From an uncultured Collinsella sp. (GTDB lineage Bacteria; Actinomycetota; Coriobacteriia; Coriobacteriales; Coriobacteriaceae): DNA of 19,351 nucleotides. Below the pieces are notes generated by a model that did no database searches, was not told where the DNA came from, and saw nothing but the letters and a program-made list of their open reading frames with translations. Below, piece by piece: positions 1-6,487 of this stretch (the first letter of the stretch is position 1; each line of letters starts with the position of its first letter). The stretch covers positions 1-19,351 of the forward strand of contig URGF01000027.1 of NCBI GenBank assembly GCA_900547285.1, written 5' to 3'. The position numbers and the translations under genes are program-made.

Positions 1-674
1 GCATCGTCGGCGAGTCCGGTTGCGGTAAGTCCACCACCGCTAACGTCATGTGCGGCCTGCAGGCCCCCACGAGCGGCAAGGTCTACTTTAAGGGCAAGGA
101 CGTTACCAAACGTACCGCCGAGGACCGTCGCCACATGGGTCGCGTCATCTCGGTCGTGTTCCAGAACCCGGCCACGGCGCTCAACCCCCGCATGGTCGTT
201 CGCGAGCAGCTGCTCGACCCCATGCGCGTCCACAACCTGGGTACCGAGGCCGAGCAGGAGAAGCGCGTCAAGGAACTCTTGGAGCTCACCGGTCTGCCCA
301 GCTCCGCTGCCGAGGTTCTTCCCGGCCAGCTTTCGGGCGGCCAGCGCCAGCGCGTCGCAATTGCCCGTGCCCTGTCGCTGAACCCCGATGCCATCATCGC
401 CGACGAGCCCACCTCGGCTCTGGACGTTTCAGTCCGCGCGCAGATTCTGAACCTGCTGACCGACCTTAAGAAGGAGCTCGGCCTGGCCATGGTGTTCATC
501 AGCCATGACATCCAGACGGTCCGCTATATCTCTGACGACATCATCGTTATGAATGGCGGCAAGATCGTCGAGCAGGGCGAGGCCAAGCAGGTCTTCCAGC
601 ACCCCCAGGACCCCTACACCAAGATGCTGCTCGGCGCTGCGCCGTCGCTGCTGCATCCCAAGCTCGGCGAGTAG
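1..674 (+). CDS. ABC transporter ATP-binding protein, Opp/Dpp type (5' end outside window)
   Basis: This is the 3' part of a gene whose start lies upstream; the reading frame is open from base 3. The translated part begins inside the Walker A motif (GESGCGKST). It continues through a Q-loop (VFQNP), the signature LSGGQRQRVAIARAL, Walker B (IIADEPTSALD) and the H-loop (ISHD), so the nucleotide-binding domain is complete from Walker A onward. The LNPRM and DPYTK motifs place it in the oligopeptide/dipeptide ATPase group. It ends soon after DPYTK and lacks the Cys-rich C-terminal extension present in the two ATPases at 16823-18943. Its neighbours are sialic acid catabolic genes, and Opp/Dpp-like sialic acid importers are known (SatABCD of Haemophilus ducreyi, SiaEFGI of Corynebacterium glutamicum). 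The inferred role is therefore energising sialic acid uptake; the substrate cannot be read from this fragment. Confidence 0.9.
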   Translation, partial: IVGESGCGKSTTANVMCGLQAPTSGKVYFKGKDVTKRTAEDRRHMGRVISVVFQNPATALNPRMVVREQLLDPMRVHNLGTEAEQEKRVKELLELTGLPSSAAEVLPGQLSGGQRQRVAIARALSLNPDAIIADEPTSALDVSVRAQILNLLTDLKKELGLAMVFISHDIQTVRYISDDIIVMNGGKIVEQGEAKQVFQHPQDPYTKMLLGAAPSLLHPKLGE

Positions 675-690
675 CCTCGCTTTCCCTCCC

Positions 691-718
691 GTGCGCCCGG
701 TTCCCTTGCCGGGCGCAC
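691..718 (+). terminator. GC-rich hairpin after the ABC ATPase gene
   Basis: A perfect 10-bp stem (GTGCGCCCGG at 691-700, CCGGGCGCAC at 709-718) encloses an 8-nt loop, 16 nt after the ATPase stop codon. No T-tract follows, so it is not a textbook intrinsic terminator. It may act as an attenuator or a 3'-end stabiliser between the transporter genes and the catabolic genes. Confidence 0.55.
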
Positions 719-754
719 CTCCGTTGCGATTTCGAAAGGTTGGGTTCACGAGCC

Positions 755-1732
755 ATGCCAAGTGCTCAGGAGCTACAACATCAATTTGATGAATATCGAG
801 GCGCCATGCCCCGTCCATCAGATTTCGATCTCTTTTGGAAGGATCGCATGGTCGAGGCCGACGCCGTCGGGCTTGACTATGCGATCGAGACGGCATCGGT
901 CGCCGATGCCGCGACCTGCCAGCTTTTCGACCTCTGGTATACCGGCATGTGTGGCGCGCGCCTTCATGCCAAGTACCTTAAACCCGTCTCGGACGAGCCC
1001 GTGCCATTGGTACTTCAGTTCCATGGGTATCCGGGCGCAAGCCGCAGCTGGTTTGAGCAGGCGTCGTTTGCGGGCATGGGCATGGCACTCATCGCCCTCG
1101 ACTGCCCCGGCCAGGGTGGCTCCTCCGAGGACATTGGTGGATTTGAGGGCACAACGGTTGCCGGTCATATCGTCGCCGGTATCGACGGCGACCCGGCCAA
1201 CCTCTACTATGTCCGCTTGCACCAAGATATTCGCATCCTGTGCCGTATTGTTCGCGAGCTCGAGGGCATCGATCTTGCGCGTGTGTTTGTGAACGGCGCG
1301 TCGCAGGGCGGCGGTTTGGGCATTGCGACCTGTGCGCTTAACAGCGAGCTTATCAATCGTGCCGCCATCCTCTATCCCTTCCTGTCAGATTTCCGCCTGG
1401 TCTGGGATTTGGATGCCGACGACATCGCCTACGAGGGCCTGCGCTATTGGTCTCGCTGGTTTGACGAGGACTCGACTCGTATTGACGAAGCCTATGCCAA
1501 GCTGGCGTACTTCGATTCCAAGAACTTTGCCCCTATGGTCAAATGCCCCGTGCTGTTTGGCACGGGCACAGCCGATATCGTCTGTCCTCCGGCGACGCAG
1601 TTTGCGGTCTACAACAACCTGACCTGTGAAAAGCGTCATGAGTTCTTTGAAGGCTTTGGCCACGAGGAGATTCAGGATTTTGACGATCTGATCATTCCGT
1701 TTTTCTGCAAGGGAGGGGAGGCTCATGCCTAA
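755..1732 (+). CDS. CE7-type acetyl esterase (acetylxylan esterase / cephalosporin-C deacetylase family)
   Basis: This is a 325-residue alpha/beta-hydrolase of the AXE1 (CE7) family, whose members remove O-acetyl groups from sugars. The visible motifs are HGYPG at 90-94 (oxyanion region), PGQGGS at 118-123, the nucleophile elbow GASQGG with Ser183, Asp274 in the TADIVCPP segment and His303 in GFGHEE. The triad is therefore intact, and its length and triad positions resemble characterised CE7 enzymes. There is no signal peptide, so it should be cytoplasmic. The ATG at 755 was chosen because it gives the typical family N-terminus; a GAAAGG lies 15 nt upstream, rather far for a ribosome site. 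A TTG at 740 would add five residues. The next gene overlaps it by 8 nt. In this cluster the likely substrate is O-acetylated sialic acid or a derived amino sugar, which is inferred from context; a plant xylan acetyl ester remains possible. Confidence 0.85.
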   Translation: MPSAQELQHQFDEYRGAMPRPSDFDLFWKDRMVEADAVGLDYAIETASVADAATCQLFDLWYTGMCGARLHAKYLKPVSDEPVPLVLQFHGYPGASRSWFEQASFAGMGMALIALDCPGQGGSSEDIGGFEGTTVAGHIVAGIDGDPANLYYVRLHQDIRILCRIVRELEGIDLARVFVNGASQGGGLGIATCALNSELINRAAILYPFLSDFRLVWDLDADDIAYEGLRYWSRWFDEDSTRIDEAYAKLAYFDSKNFAPMVKCPVLFGTGTADIVCPPATQFAVYNNLTCEKRHEFFEGFGHEEIQDFDDLIIPFFCKGGEAHA

Positions 1733-2576
1733 GTGCGAGAGCAATGTCAATGAGCTGATTGTCCCCGGGCTCGTGGGAATTCCTGGAACGGTTTCGTCAA
1801 GGCTCGCAGAATATCGAAGCTGGCGCGGTGATGTCCAAGCAGATGTTTCTGATTTAGAGACATGCGCTTCGAATCTTGAGATTCAAGGCCTGACCATTAC
1901 GGCGATTGACTTTGTTAACCCCTGCGCCCGTTACTCGGAGGTCTCCTTTGAGCTCGGTGACGATGCGATTCACGCTCGTTTGATTGAGCCTGTCGGTCGT
2001 GCCCGAGTATCTGAGCGCGTGCCGCTGTGCCTGATGTTCCACGACATCGATCGGCCTGTGCGCGGCTGGCATCACATGACGAGATTTGCCGCCATGGGAT
2101 ATGCCGTGCTTGCACTGGACGACGATGTTGCTGGTGCGGGCGACCTGCAGCGGGGGATTGCTTCGCCCGCTTTTGTCGAGCGCGTCCGTTGGGGCTGCGC
2201 GTTGGCGAAGGTCGCGCGCAATCTTGATGGCATGGACCCCGACCGCATCTTTGCATGGGGCGAGGGTCTTGGCGGCGGAGTCGCGCTGGCGGTTTCTGCT
2301 CTGGACGAGCGGGGCCTTGCCTGCACGGCGGTTGCCAATCCAATCCCCGGTGGCCTCGAGGCTCTGTCGTCTCGGGTGCGCGGATCGGTGCTCATGGGCA
2401 CATCGCTTATGGATACCGTGAGCGATCCCAAGGATCAGTTTGCCGTATTCAACGGTCTTGAGTGTGACCGAAGGCATATCATTTATGCCAAATACGCTCA
2501 CGAGCGCATCAATGCGTTCGAAAACGAAGTCGTCGACTTTTTTAACCAAACGTTCTACCCGTGTTCTTTGGCCTAG
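1725..2576 (+). CDS. Catalytically degenerate CE7 esterase paralogue (pseudo-esterase)
   Basis: This 283-residue protein is clearly homologous to the preceding esterase. Shared landmarks include the FAAMGYAVLALD strand, the PKDQFAVFNGLECDRRH block and the C-terminal His segment. The catalytic apparatus is eroded. The elbow GASQG of the neighbour is GEGLG here, with Gly181 (codon GGT at 2265-2267) in place of the nucleophilic serine. The oxyanion motif HGYPG has become HDIDR, and the PGQGGS loop has become VAGAGD. Asp230 and His259 of the triad remain. The frame is intact, and the gene starts inside the 3' end of the intact esterase (8-nt overlap, with a GGGAGGGGAGG stretch upstream), which suggests translational coupling. 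CE7 enzymes are oligomeric, so a structural or regulatory subunit, or a binding protein, is a plausible inferred role. Plain decay is the alternative. Confidence 0.8.
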   Translation: MPKCESNVNELIVPGLVGIPGTVSSRLAEYRSWRGDVQADVSDLETCASNLEIQGLTITAIDFVNPCARYSEVSFELGDDAIHARLIEPVGRARVSERVPLCLMFHDIDRPVRGWHHMTRFAAMGYAVLALDDDVAGAGDLQRGIASPAFVERVRWGCALAKVARNLDGMDPDRIFAWGEGLGGGVALAVSALDERGLACTAVANPIPGGLEALSSRVRGSVLMGTSLMDTVSDPKDQFAVFNGLECDRRHIIYAKYAHERINAFENEVVDFFNQTFYPCSLA

Positions 2577-2644
2577 ACGGCCTGGACACTGCCAACAAGA
2601 GTGGGTGGCATAGGGCCGCCTGCCAGACAACTAAGGAGATTCTT

Positions 2645-3565
2645 GTGGCAACTCAGAAATTCACCGGCGTTATCCCTCCCGTCGTTGTTCCCGATACCGA
2701 AGACCATCAGCTCGACGTTGCCTCCTTTGAGCGCAGCATCAACCGTATGATCGATGCCGGCGTCGATGGCCTGTTCTTCCTGGGATCCTCGGGCGAGGTC
2801 GTCTTCTCCACCGACGAGCGCCGTCGCCAGATTGTCGCCGAGGCCGTGCGCATCGTCGACCACCGCGTGCCTGTTCTGGTCGGCATCATCGACACCGAGA
2901 CCGAGCGCATGATCGAGCACGGCAAGGTCGCCCAGGAGCTGGGCGCCGATGCCCTCGTCGCCACCTGCCCGTTCTATGCCCTGCAGGGCATGACCGAGGT
3001 CGAGGAGCACTTCCGCATCCTGCACGAGGAGCTCGACCTGCCCATCTTTGCCTATGACATTCCCGTCTGCGTTCACACCAAGCTCCCCTGGAAGCTCCTT
3101 GCCAAGCTCGGCGCCGAGGGCGTCCTTGCTGGCGTCAAGGATTCCTCGGGTGATGACATCTCGTTCCGCTACCTCGTTCAGGAGAACGAGAAGAACGGCC
3201 ATCCGATGAGCATTCTCACCGGTCACGAGGTTGTTGTCGACGGCGCCTACCTCGGTGGCGCCGACGGTTCCGTCCCGGGTCTCGCCAACGTTGAGCCCGA
3301 GGGCTACGTGCGTCAGTGGAAGGCCGCTCAGGCTGGTGACTGGGCTACCGTCAAGGCCGAGCAGGATCGCCTCAATGAGATTTCGCACATCTGGGATGTC
3401 ACCTCGGGCGTCCAGGGCTATGCCGGTGGCGTCGGCGCCTTCAAGACCGCTATGAACCTCATGGGCATCTTCGACAGCCCGACCATGCCGCGCCCGGTGA
3501 AGGCCATGACCGGCGAGAACGTCGAGGCGATTAAGAAGGTCCTTCAGGACAACGGTCTCCTGTAA
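2645..3565 (+). CDS. nanA: DapA/NanA-family aldolase, probable N-acetylneuraminate lyase
   Basis: This 306-residue class I aldolase belongs to the dihydrodipicolinate synthase / N-acetylneuraminate lyase family. The proposed reaction is retro-aldol cleavage of Neu5Ac to ManNAc and pyruvate through a Schiff base. The carboxylate-binding motif GSSGE is at 47-51, the catalytic Tyr137 in FAYDIP and the Schiff-base Lys165 in AGVKDSSGD; both catalytic positions coincide with those I recall for E. coli NanA. The GTG at 2645 was chosen because it follows an AAGGAG ribosome site (2633-2638) at 6 nt; the frame is open further upstream but without support. The VKDSSGD motif also resembles keto-deoxy sugar aldolases of this family. 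The lyase assignment therefore rests on the neighbouring nanK and nanE, while family membership is certain. Confidence 0.85.
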   Translation: MATQKFTGVIPPVVVPDTEDHQLDVASFERSINRMIDAGVDGLFFLGSSGEVVFSTDERRRQIVAEAVRIVDHRVPVLVGIIDTETERMIEHGKVAQELGADALVATCPFYALQGMTEVEEHFRILHEELDLPIFAYDIPVCVHTKLPWKLLAKLGAEGVLAGVKDSSGDDISFRYLVQENEKNGHPMSILTGHEVVVDGAYLGGADGSVPGLANVEPEGYVRQWKAAQAGDWATVKAEQDRLNEISHIWDVTSGVQGYAGGVGAFKTAMNLMGIFDSPTMPRPVKAMTGENVEAIKKVLQDNGLL

Positions 3566-3568
3566 AGC

Positions 3569-3664
3569 TTTCCCAGGCACCCGATCTTGGGGCTCAAGTG
3601 GTCGGGCGTGACCCATTAGGTCAACGCCCGACCACTTTCACCCCAACCTCGGGCACCTGGGAAA
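3569..3664. repeat. Long imperfect inverted repeat (about 96 nt hairpin) between nanA and nanK
   Basis: Starting 3 nt after the nanA stop, the two halves of this stretch are reverse complements over about 45 nt each. The outer part pairs TTTCCCAGG with CCTGGGAAA. The inner part is a continuous pairing of AAGTGGTCGGGCGT (3596-3609) with its complement, a one-base bulge and a final GACC/GGTC around a 5-nt loop (3614-3618). The mismatches cluster into small symmetric internal loops. No T-tract follows directly. It could be an mRNA processing or stability element, an attenuator, or a small palindromic repeat of the genome. Confidence 0.75.
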
Positions 3665-3736
3665 CCTTTACTAAGTTGCGGCGATAACACCGCCTTCATT
3701 TCCTGTAGTTGTTTTTTATCTCCTAAGGAGAGCGAC

Positions 3737-4702
3737 ATGGAGAACAAGTACGTCTGCTCTGTCGATATCGGCGGAACTAAGATCGCGACTGCCATCATGG
3801 AGTACCCGGCTGACGGTAGTGTGCCCCATCCCGTTTTTGAGGCCGAGGTTCCTACCGAGGCCCAGGAGGGCGGCGAGGCCGTCTTCCAGCGTATCGAGGC
3901 GTCCATCAAGGCTGCTCTCGAGGCGAATCCCGATGTCGAGGTCCTTGGCGTCGGTATCGGTGCCGCCGGCGTCGTCGATCCCAAGACGGGCGCCATCGCG
4001 TATGCCAACGAGATCATGCCCGGCTGGTCCGGCGTTCAGTTGGGGCCGCGCCTGCGCGAGGACCTCGGTCTTCCCGTTGCCGTTGTAGGCGACGTGCAGG
4101 CTCATGCTCTGGGCGAGGCCCACTGGGGCGTCGGCAAGGGCAAGTTCTCCGTCTTGTGTCTTGGCATCGGTACGGGCATCGGCGGCGCATATGTCGAGAA
4201 CGGCCGCGTGATGCAGGGTTTCCATGGTGCTGCCGGCCATATGGGCCACATCGAGTGCTCGGCTGCCGCCGGCATTCCCTGCGCCTGCGGGCGTTCCGGC
4301 CATCTGGAGTCGGTTGCTTCGGGCACTTCCATTGGTCGAATGTACGATGAGCGCTTTGGTCGCGTCGACCCCAGCCGTCCTTCGGTCGGTCGCGATGTGA
4401 ACGACCTGTGCCGTGCGGGCGACGCAAAGGCGACCGAGGTCATCCATGACGCCGGCTTTGCGCTGGGGGCCAGCTTGGGCTCGCTCGCTAACATCCTGGA
4501 CCCTGAGGTCATCGTGCTTTCGGGCGGCGTGATTCACCAAGGTCCCGATTGGCGTTCGCAGACGTGGAAGGATTCGGTGCACGAGGGCTATGCCAGCCAG
4601 GCGCTCGATCCGCTTCAGGACACGCCGATCCTCATCGGTTCTCTGGAGGGCGATGCTCCGCTCATCGGTGCCGCTGAGCATCTTCTTGCCTCGTTGAAGT
4701 AA
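3737..4702 (+). CDS. nanK: ROK-family sugar kinase, probable N-acetylmannosamine kinase
   Basis: This 321-residue ROK kinase is proposed to phosphorylate ManNAc to ManNAc-6-phosphate with ATP. The N-terminal phosphate-binding motif DIGGTKIA is at 10-17, the catalytic Asp119 in VVGDVQAHALGE, and the second phosphate loop in LGIGTGIGG. The ROK zinc-site region runs from GHMGHIE (167-173) to CACGRSGHLE (182-191); the third zinc cysteine of the usual CxCGxxGCLE pattern is His189 here. A good ribosome site, AAGGAG (3725-3730), lies 6 nt before the ATG. Glucokinase is the main alternative for a ROK protein, but its place between the NanA-type aldolase and NanE favours ManNAc kinase. The upstream gap of about 170 nt carries the long hairpin, so expression may be adjusted separately from nanA. 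Confidence 0.85.
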   Translation: MENKYVCSVDIGGTKIATAIMEYPADGSVPHPVFEAEVPTEAQEGGEAVFQRIEASIKAALEANPDVEVLGVGIGAAGVVDPKTGAIAYANEIMPGWSGVQLGPRLREDLGLPVAVVGDVQAHALGEAHWGVGKGKFSVLCLGIGTGIGGAYVENGRVMQGFHGAAGHMGHIECSAAAGIPCACGRSGHLESVASGTSIGRMYDERFGRVDPSRPSVGRDVNDLCRAGDAKATEVIHDAGFALGASLGSLANILDPEVIVLSGGVIHQGPDWRSQTWKDSVHEGYASQALDPLQDTPILIGSLEGDAPLIGAAEHLLASLK

Positions 4703-4718
4703 ACGTATCTGCCGTAGG

Positions 4719-4749
4719 AGCCTCCCGAGACAACACGCCTCGGGAGGCT
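4719..4749 (+). terminator. Hairpin between nanK and nanE (attenuator or partial terminator)
   Basis: A perfect 11-bp stem (AGCCTCCCGAG at 4719-4729, CTCGGGAGGCT at 4739-4749) encloses a 9-nt loop. Only GTTCT follows, so termination would be weak. The nanE ribosome site lies just downstream. It probably sets relative mRNA levels or protects a 3' end. Confidence 0.55.
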
Positions 4750-4772
4750 GTTCTGAGAAAGGTTGCAGCCTT

Positions 4773-5459
4773 ATGACCGTCGATCCTTTGATTCAATCCC
4801 TGAAGGGTAAGCTCGTCGTGAGCGTTCAGGCGTATATGGGCGAGCCGCTTCGTACGCCCGAGACCATGGCTCAAATGTCTCGTGCTTGCGAGCTCGGCGG
4901 CGCCGCCGCCATTCGCTGCCAGGGCCTTGCCGACATTGCCGCCATTAAGGGTCGCTGTGAGGTTCCTGTTATCGGCCTGTGGAAGGATGGGCACGAGGGC
5001 GTTTACATCACGCCGACGCTGCGTCACGCTCGCGCCTGCGTTGCTGCGGGTGCCGATATCGTGGCGATCGACGCCACCGATCGTCCGCGTCCCGACGGCA
5101 AGTCGGTCGAGGATACTTTCCGTCCGCTGCACGAGGAGGGCGTGCTCCTGATGGCCGACTGTGCTACCATCGAGGATATTCGTCGTGCTGTTGACATGGG
5201 CTTCGACCTGGTGTCCACCACGCTGTCTCATGGTGTTGCCGCTATCGATTGCACCATGGCCGACGGTCCCGATCTGCCGCTCCTGCGCCAGGCGACTGAG
5301 GAATTCCCCGGCCTTCCCATCATTTGCGAGGGTCGCGTGCATACGCCCGAGGAGGCTCGCGCTGCGATCGATGCTGGCGCCTGGGCCGTTGTCGTCGGCA
5401 CCGCCATCACGCACCCCACGAGTATTACGAGTTGGTTCAAGGCTGCGCTTGAGGCGTAA
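4773..5459 (+). CDS. nanE: N-acetylmannosamine-6-phosphate 2-epimerase
   Basis: This 228-residue TIM-barrel enzyme interconverts ManNAc-6-phosphate and GlcNAc-6-phosphate, linking sialic acid breakdown to the amino sugar pool. The family motifs are clear: VSVQA at 16-20, VIGLWK with the catalytic Lys71, IDATDRPRP at 99-107, ADCAT at 128-132, CEGRVHTPEEA with the catalytic acid Glu186, and the phosphate-binding GAWAVVVGTAITHP near 202-214. Its length is normal for the family. The ATG at 4773 follows GAAAGG (4757-4762) at 10 nt. It is the last gene of the catabolic cluster and is followed by a terminator. I consider this the most specific evidence that the cluster handles sialic acid or ManNAc. 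Confidence 0.95.
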   Translation: MTVDPLIQSLKGKLVVSVQAYMGEPLRTPETMAQMSRACELGGAAAIRCQGLADIAAIKGRCEVPVIGLWKDGHEGVYITPTLRHARACVAAGADIVAIDATDRPRPDGKSVEDTFRPLHEEGVLLMADCATIEDIRRAVDMGFDLVSTTLSHGVAAIDCTMADGPDLPLLRQATEEFPGLPIICEGRVHTPEEARAAIDAGAWAVVVGTAITHPTSITSWFKAALEA

Positions 5460-5510
5460 GACAGGCCTCGTATCCGCTCGGGGCGGTATACTCAATTTAG
5501 GCAATTGACC

Positions 5511-5547
5511 GCGCGGGATCCGGGTTGCTGGGTCCCGCGCTTGTTTT
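5511..5547 (+). terminator. Rho-independent terminator after nanE
   Basis: An 11-bp GC-rich stem (5511-5521 with 5530-5540, one G-T pair) around an 8-nt loop is followed by TTGTTTT. It closes the sialic acid cluster 51 nt after the nanE stop codon. Its T-tract ends just before the rapZ ribosome site. Confidence 0.8.
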
Positions 5548-5560
5548 CGGGAGGCAGCAC

Positions 5561-6481
5561 ATGCAAAAGGGAGATGCCATGGATGCGGCGGAGCGCTCGG
5601 AGCGCATCCCCGATATCGTCATCATCACCGGAATGTCCGGATCGGGCCGCACACAGGCCATGCACGTGTTCGAGGACATGGGCTATTTTTGCATCGATAA
5701 CCTGCCTCCGCGTCTCATCGCCCAGCTTGCCGAGCTCGTCGGCATCAATACGGGCGTGGGCAGGCATCTCGCCGTCACCTGCGATTTACGTAGCCAGGGA
5801 CTGTTTGACGAGTTGCTCGATGCGGTCGCCGCGCTCGAAGAGCGCGAGATGAGCTGCGACATCGTGTTCCTTGAGGCTTCTGACGAGGTGCTGATTCGTC
5901 GCTATAGCGAAAATCGCCGCCGTCATCCCATTGCCAAGCCGGGGGAGACTACGGCCGATGCCATTCAGCGCGAGCGCCTTCAGCTGCAGGGCGTGCGTGA
6001 CCGAGCCGATATGATTATCGACACGAGCCGTCTGCGCACCTCTGCACTGCGCAACAAGCTACGTATGGCATTTTCCGAGCTGTCCGACCAGCAGCTCATG
6101 GACGTCCACGTGTTCTCGTTTGGCTTTAAGCACGGCATGCCCGTCGAGGCGGACATTATGATCGACGTCCGCTTCCTGCCCAATCCGTTCTACGATCCCG
6201 AAATGCGCACGATGACCGGTCTCGATAAAAAGGTCTCCGATTTTGTTCTGGACCATCCCAAGACGCAGGAGTTTTGGAAGGCTTGGACACAGCTGCTCGA
6301 TACGGTGATGCCGGGCTATATCGCGGAGGGTAAGCCGCAGCTTTCTATCGCCATCGGCTGCACGGGCGGCCAGCACCGCAGCGTTGCCATTGCCGAGGCC
6401 ACGGCCCGTTACCTGGAAGGCGCTCAGTATCATGTGAGCATCTCCCACCGCGACCTGTCGCGCGCCAACACGAAGGCATAG
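5561..6481 (+). CDS. rapZ: RapZ-family nucleotide-binding protein (YvcJ/RapZ)
   Basis: This 306-residue member of the RapZ (YvcJ) family has an N-terminal P-loop domain and a C-terminal RapZ domain. In E. coli RapZ binds glucosamine-6-phosphate and, as an RNA adaptor, controls GlmS synthesis; the role in actinobacteria is less clear. The P-loop is GMSGSGRT (24-31), with Arg where many homologues have Lys, as I recall for other actinobacterial versions. Further family motifs are GYFCIDNLPP, the FLEASD segment followed by RRYSENRRRHP, and the C-terminal IGCTGGQHRSVAIAE. The ATG at 5561 has GGGAGG at 6 nt; a second ATG at 5579 also has an AAGGGAG at a good distance and would give 300 residues. 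whiA follows after 6 nt. No clear promoter was found after the nanE terminator. Confidence 0.93.
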   Translation: MQKGDAMDAAERSERIPDIVIITGMSGSGRTQAMHVFEDMGYFCIDNLPPRLIAQLAELVGINTGVGRHLAVTCDLRSQGLFDELLDAVAALEEREMSCDIVFLEASDEVLIRRYSENRRRHPIAKPGETTADAIQRERLQLQGVRDRADMIIDTSRLRTSALRNKLRMAFSELSDQQLMDVHVFSFGFKHGMPVEADIMIDVRFLPNPFYDPEMRTMTGLDKKVSDFVLDHPKTQEFWKAWTQLLDTVMPGYIAEGKPQLSIAIGCTGGQHRSVAIAEATARYLEGAQYHVSISHRDLSRANTKA

Positions 6482-6487
6482 GCCTGC

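Noticed and set aside
5487..5492. TATACT as a -10 element for rapZ
   Set aside because: No acceptable -35 sequence lies 16-18 nt upstream, and transcripts from it would meet the nanE terminator at once.
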